Origin: Candidatus Latescibacterota bacterium
GTDB taxonomy: Bacteria; Blakebacterota; Blakebacteria; Blakebacterales; Blakebacteraceae
DNA: 9,249 bases
NCBI GenBank assembly: GCA_023135015.1
Contig: JAGLTZ010000090.1
Location: 1-9,249, forward strand
Direction: 5' to 3'
Numbering within the stretch: position 1 is the first letter of the stretch; each line of letters starts with the position of its first letter. Under the pieces are notes generated by a model. The model had not been told where the DNA came from. It saw only the letters and a list, made by a program, of their open reading frames with translations, and did no database searches. Shown here piece by piece: positions 6,430 through 9,249 of the stretch. The position numbers and the translations under genes are program-made.

Positions 6430-7738
6430 GGAATCCTATTAGAGTCGAGAGGCCTACGATAGCCCCTCCTTGTTCGAAAGCCTCGGGAAGCATCGTTTCG
6501 GCAATCATCGTCAGCATTGCCCCCGCGGCCAGTCCTTCTATGCCTGCAATCCAGAAAAAGGCGGCACCGGTCGGATGTGCGGGGAATATCAGCACCCCAA
6601 CCACGGCGCCAATTCCCGTTATGATACACAGAGACGACCACATCCATAGCACCCTGCCGACTCCCATCCCTGAGCGGCGCATCCCGACCGAACTCGACAT
6701 CGCCTCCGGCAGGTTGGCCAGGAAAACACCGGCAATAAAAGCCAGGCTTATCCCGGCGGCACTGGCAGACAGCATGCCGATGATGAGCGACTCCGGGATA
6801 CCGTCCAGTAAAATGCCCAGCCAGATCGCAAGAGCCGCCCCTTTCGCCCTGGCCGCCTCCTGCGTCGCCTGGTCGATCTCCTGATCAGTCAGCGGTATCT
6901 GCAGATGCTCCAGATGCTTCAGACACGCGTTCTTCCACTCCCCGGCGCCATAGCCAGGGGATTTCTTCGAAAGCTCCTCCGCCCTATGATCGAAAAGTTC
7001 CTGGACGGTGTCCCGTAAGGTTTCGGATTCGGACAGCAGGCTGTCGAAATCGCTGTGGAGAACTTCCAGCACCTCAGTTCTGGTCTGCGCCCTTGCCGTT
7101 GCATTGCGTTCGGCCCGGCTGAGCAGAGCCATCTCGCCGAAGGTGTCATTATCCTTCAGAACCGCAACAACTGTGTCCTTCCCATCTTCACCTTTCCTGG
7201 ATATCTCCACTTCACCGGAGGAGATGAAATAGAGCGTGGAACCCACATCGCCTTCCCGGAAAAGCACCTCGTCCGGTTCGAAGACCTCCCGCTTCATACG
7301 GGGAATGAGTTTGACGATATCCCCCGGTGGAAGAGCTTGAAGTAGTGTCACCTGACTCAGTTCATTAATCACCCGCTTGGCCATCAGGGTCTTTAAAGTG
7401 GTAAGGTACTTCTTTGTCGTGGTGAACTTTCGCAGGAACGCACCACGGTTGTTGAGCATCATGTTGAGGAAGTCGAAGAACAGCCCGCCAGCTACAGCAG
7501 CGGCGATTGTAACAAGGATAATCCCCCTGCCGTGCTCCTCGACGTGATGAAGTGCCTGGCCGAAGAGCTCGATAGTGAGTGCAAACAGGAGCGCCCCTGC
7601 CCCGAAAGCCATCAAGGCCGATGTGATCTTTTTCCCGGGCCTGGCGGTCAGTCCGATCGTTGCGCCAATGGGAAGGGAAACGGCGCTTATGAGGCCCCAG
7701 AAAACTGCTATCTTCACTAGCTGGAAAGGAATGTCCAT
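6401..7738 (-). CDS. ZIP-family metal transporter with an inserted cyclic-nucleotide-binding domain
   Basis: Inner-membrane protein of 445 aa combining a ZIP (Zn/Fe permease-like) fold with a cNMP-binding domain. TM1-3 cover about 5-30, 40-62 and 70-92, with AFGAGALLFALTIEL (44-58). A long loop of about 100-295 holds the cNMP domain (about 133-250), including EVLFREGD (157-164) and the phosphate-binding cassette FGEMALL (200-206) with R211 and T214, the residues expected to contact the cyclic phosphate. TM4 has DGIPES (312-317), TM5 ANLPEA (341-346), and the C-terminus AETMLPEA (413-420). The P-E cores match ZIP metal sites, but the usual histidines are replaced (D312, A341), so metal choice may be unusual. 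In ZIP proteins this loop is cytoplasmic and regulatory, so nucleotide gating is a sound inference. A TTG at 7807 is possible, but the ATG at 7738 has GGAGG and a promoter just upstream. Confidence 0.9.
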   Translation of the reverse strand: MDIPFQLVKIAVFWGLISAVSLPIGATIGLTARPGKKITSALMAFGAGALLFALTIELFGQALHHVEEHGRGIILVTIAAAVAGGLFFDFLNMMLNNRGAFLRKFTTTKKYLTTLKTLMAKRVINELSQVTLLQALPPGDIVKLIPRMKREVFEPDEVLFREGDVGSTLYFISSGEVEISRKGEDGKDTVVAVLKDNDTFGEMALLSRAERNATARAQTRTEVLEVLHSDFDSLLSESETLRDTVQELFDHRAEELSKKSPGYGAGEWKNACLKHLEHLQIPLTDQEIDQATQEAARAKGAALAIWLGILLDGIPESLIIGMLSASAAGISLAFIAGVFLANLPEAMSSSVGMRRSGMGVGRVLWMWSSLCIITGIGAVVGVLIFPAHPTGAAFFWIAGIEGLAAGAMLTMIAETMLPEAFEQGGAIVGLSTLIGFLTALVVKVL

Positions 7739-7742
7739 ATCT

Positions 7743-7747
7743 CCTCC
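7743..7747 (-). promoter_or_regulatory. Ribosome-binding site that sets the ZIP-cNMP start
   Basis: GGAGG (extended to GGAGGAG) on the minus strand lies just before the ATG at 7738. A start at the TTG at 7807 would add 23 residues that do not look like the family's N-terminus, and would begin upstream of the likely promoter. Confidence 0.7.
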
Positions 7748-7769
7748 ACATTTCTGAAATAACGATCCA

Positions 7770-7798
7770 AGTATAACGACACTATGATTGGAGGTAAA
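7770..7798 (-). promoter_or_regulatory. Sigma-70-type promoter of the ZIP-cNMP gene
   Basis: Minus strand: TTTACC (7798-7793, four of six to TTGACA), a 17-base spacer, then TATACT (7775-7770, five of six to TATAAT). Transcription would begin near 7763, giving a leader of about 25 bases that contains the GGAGG site before the ATG at 7738. The geometry is what a housekeeping promoter should have, but I read it by eye. Confidence 0.5.
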
Positions 7799-7880
7799 TC
7801 GCAGCAATCGTACGCCACATTTAAAATAAAGGGAAAGCTGTCTTGTTGTCGCCGGTATTGTGTGTTAAAAAACATAAATC
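7799..7880 (+). promoter_or_regulatory. Probable promoter region of the alpha/beta hydrolase gene
   Basis: AT-rich leader before the plus-strand gene. TAAAAT at 7822-7827 matches a -10 box at five of six positions but lacks a convincing -35. TGTGTT and AACATA (7861-7866 and 7871-7876) form an imperfect inverted repeat (five of six) close to the start codon and could be a small operator. No Shine-Dalgarno sequence precedes the ATG at 7881. Confidence 0.25.
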
Positions 7881-8903
7881 ATGATCGAATCGGGTCAGAA
7901 CTCAATTTCCCTTCGACGCAGAATCGTATGGGGCGCAGTCACTCTGGCCGTTCTGGCGACCGTCCTGTTCGGTTGCACAGTCCTGATCCCCGCCTGGCGG
8001 GATCCGGTGAAGTTCTTCACATCCAGGAGATCGCAGGCCTTTGAAGCGCGGGTGGATACACTCTGGCATGAGAGCGGACTCATCCTGCAGTCACTGCGTA
8101 TTGAGGGGCGAAGGAATCGAGACGGATCCGGTGCTTCCGTGGCCTTCAATGCCTATACATGCCGGCCCCAGGACCAGGCCGATACGCTGCCGGCATTCGT
8201 CCTCATGGGCGGCATCCGGACCGGGCGCGATGCCATACGACTGATCTCACAGCGCCCCGAGATCGCAGAGATGGGACTTTTCATAACGCTCGACTATCCA
8301 TGGGCGGGGCCCAAGAAATTCAAGGGACTCCAGATAGTACCGTATATCCCCGGGATACGACGGGCCCTTTTCGATGGCGTCGAGGCAGTACGGCTGGCCA
8401 TCGACTACCTGGAACGGCAGGAGGGCATCGACCATGAACGCATCATCCTGCTGGGCGGTTCGGTCGGCGCGTTCTACGTCGTCGATGCTGGAGCGATCGA
8501 CCCACGTCCGGCCGCCGTGGTGGCCTTCATGGGCGGCGGTCGGCTGGGATCGCTACTGGACTGGAACCTGCGCCACGGCGGCTATACATCCTCCCGGATC
8601 GTGAGCTCGTTTTTCGGCCAGCTAACCGCGCTGCTTATCAGACCGCTCGAACCGGTCCGTCTTGTCGGCCACATATCCCCTATCCCCTATGTTCAGATCA
8701 GCGCCACAGAGGATGAACGGATCCCGGAAGCAAATGCGCTGGCTCTCTACAACGCCTCCCGGGATCCGCACAGGCTCATCTGGATCACAACGATTCATGT
8801 GATGCCATATATGGATGAACTGATTGAACAGATGATGGCCGTTGCACGAAAAGAACTGGTTGAACTCGGGTTGTTGCGGTCAGGCCAAGGTCAAGCCCAT
8901 TGA
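7881..8903 (+). CDS. Membrane-anchored alpha/beta hydrolase
   Basis: Alpha/beta-hydrolase-fold protein of 340 aa, probably on the outer face of the inner membrane. The N-terminus has basic residues (RRR, 12-14) and a hydrophobic helix (about 15-37) containing LFGC (29-32), which could be a lipobox with C32 lipidated; Phe at -2 is uncommon, so a simple membrane anchor is the alternative. The fold shows the oxyanion-type strand FVLMGGIRTG (106-115), the nucleophile elbow GGSVGAF (192-198, S194), a likely acid D278 in ATEDERIP, and a likely base H306 in TTIHVMP. This gives a complete Ser-Asp-His triad in the right order. The substrate is unknown. The start has no ribosome site, and no better in-frame start was found. 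The gene ends 24 bp inside the convergent synthase fragment. Confidence 0.83.
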   Translation: MIESGQNSISLRRRIVWGAVTLAVLATVLFGCTVLIPAWRDPVKFFTSRRSQAFEARVDTLWHESGLILQSLRIEGRRNRDGSGASVAFNAYTCRPQDQADTLPAFVLMGGIRTGRDAIRLISQRPEIAEMGLFITLDYPWAGPKKFKGLQIVPYIPGIRRALFDGVEAVRLAIDYLERQEGIDHERIILLGGSVGAFYVVDAGAIDPRPAAVVAFMGGGRLGSLLDWNLRHGGYTSSRIVSSFFGQLTALLIRPLEPVRLVGHISPIPYVQISATEDERIPEANALALYNASRDPHRLIWITTIHVMPYMDELIEQMMAVARKELVELGLLRSGQGQAH

Positions 8904-9212
8904 ATCTGCTGTCTCGACCGCGATCTGTATCTTTTCCAGGTCTGTAAGCCTGTGGCGGTCGGCCATGACATCGCAGGAGCAGGAAACGATCTTATCGATG
9001 ACCTTCTCATAAATCCGGACTATCAACTCAAGGATGAAGACACAGTCGGGGTCGAGTTTCCCCTCGAGCACCTGCATGTCGGCACGCCCCCTGCTCGCCG
9101 AAGCCCGAGCCCTTTCCACCAATTCTCGAATAAGAGCTTTGAGGGGCGGGCTGGTGATCCCTGAATCGAGGTCAGAAAACAGGACCTGTTCAGTTATTCC
9201 ATGCGCAGCCAT
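8880..9212 (-). CDS. C-terminal fragment of a squalene/phytoene synthase-like protein
   Basis: A 110-aa reading frame from ATG 9212 that looks like the C-terminal third of a squalene/phytoene synthase (all-alpha head-to-head prenyl synthase). The recognisable part begins before the ATG: the frame is open from 9245 and reads DRGLLYLTSEDMAAHGI, matching the family's RGRxYLPxEDLxxxGI region after the second Asp-rich motif. It then has IYEKVIDKI (67-75) and a Cys-rich turn, and DRHRLTDLEKIQIA (85-98) matches the family's closing helix. A TGA at 9248-9246 lies directly upstream, and only one base of the window remains. The first two-thirds, including both catalytic Asp motifs, are not encoded in this frame here. 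So this is a truncated gene, one with a nonsense or frameshift change (or a sequence error), or a standalone small protein. It cannot be catalytic alone. Confidence 0.6.
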   Translation of the reverse strand: MAAHGITEQVLFSDLDSGITSPPLKALIRELVERARASASRGRADMQVLEGKLDPDCVFILELIVRIYEKVIDKIVSCSCDVMADRHRLTDLEKIQIAVETADSMGLTLA

Positions 9213-9249
9213 ATCTTCGGACGTCAGGTAGAGCAGTCCCCGGTCTCAC

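Noticed and set aside
7784..8044. Plus-strand open frame of 86 aa starting in the ZIP promoter region
   Set aside because: Its only good GGAGG lies inside the frame rather than before its start, and it overlaps the hydrolase in another frame with no recognisable protein features.
8805..8814. CCATATATGG perfect 10-bp palindrome
   Set aside because: Lies within the hydrolase coding sequence (the codons read MPYMDE), far from any promoter; probably chance.
8880..9249. TGA recoded as a sense codon in this genome
   Set aside because: Three other genes end at TGA exactly where their families should end, so the standard code fits.

Overview
The window is moderately GC-rich bacterial DNA, densely packed with ordinary protein-coding genes. 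I see no rRNA, tRNA, CRISPR array, insertion sequence or phage gene. Most starts have clear GGAGG-type ribosome sites. A permease of the ADOP/MacB type, a membrane-fused spermidine synthase-like protein and a ZIP transporter with a built-in cyclic-nucleotide-binding domain suggest an Acidobacteriota-like lineage or one of the uncultured bacterial phyla where large orphan FtsX-type permeases are common. That placement is an inference and could be wrong.

Layout, left to right. Positions 17-2584 (minus) encode a large FtsX/MacB-type duplicated permease with no ATPase gene in view. Its upstream gap holds a near-perfect AT-rich palindrome (2650-2672) and three tandem 8-bp repeats (2615-2638). Positions 2696-5104 (minus) encode a polytopic protein with a central spermidine synthase-like domain that lacks the catalytic aspartate. 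Just upstream on the same strand, 5147-5710, is a Nudix hydrolase of the CoA pyrophosphatase type; the two probably form an operon. Divergent from it, 5794-6429 (plus) encodes a second, unrelated Nudix protein with an interrupted Nudix box. It converges on, and overlaps by 29 bp, the gene at 6401-7738 (minus), a ZIP-family metal transporter whose cytoplasmic loop holds a complete cyclic-nucleotide-binding domain. That gene has the best promoter in the window (7770-7798). Divergent from it, 7881-8903 (plus) encodes a membrane-anchored or lipoprotein alpha/beta hydrolase. This overlaps by 24 bp the tail of a minus-strand reading frame (8880-9212) that looks like the C-terminal third of a squalene/phytoene synthase. 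An in-frame TGA cuts it off at the window edge.

The genes do not form one obvious pathway. The most promising item is the ZIP-cNMP fusion, which suggests direct control of metal transport by a cyclic nucleotide. Next are the catalytically altered spermidine synthase-like membrane protein and the operator-like palindrome before the permease. No stretch longer than 300 bases lacks a gene. Several genes can be read from further upstream, but ribosome-binding sites favour the downstream ATG starts given here.
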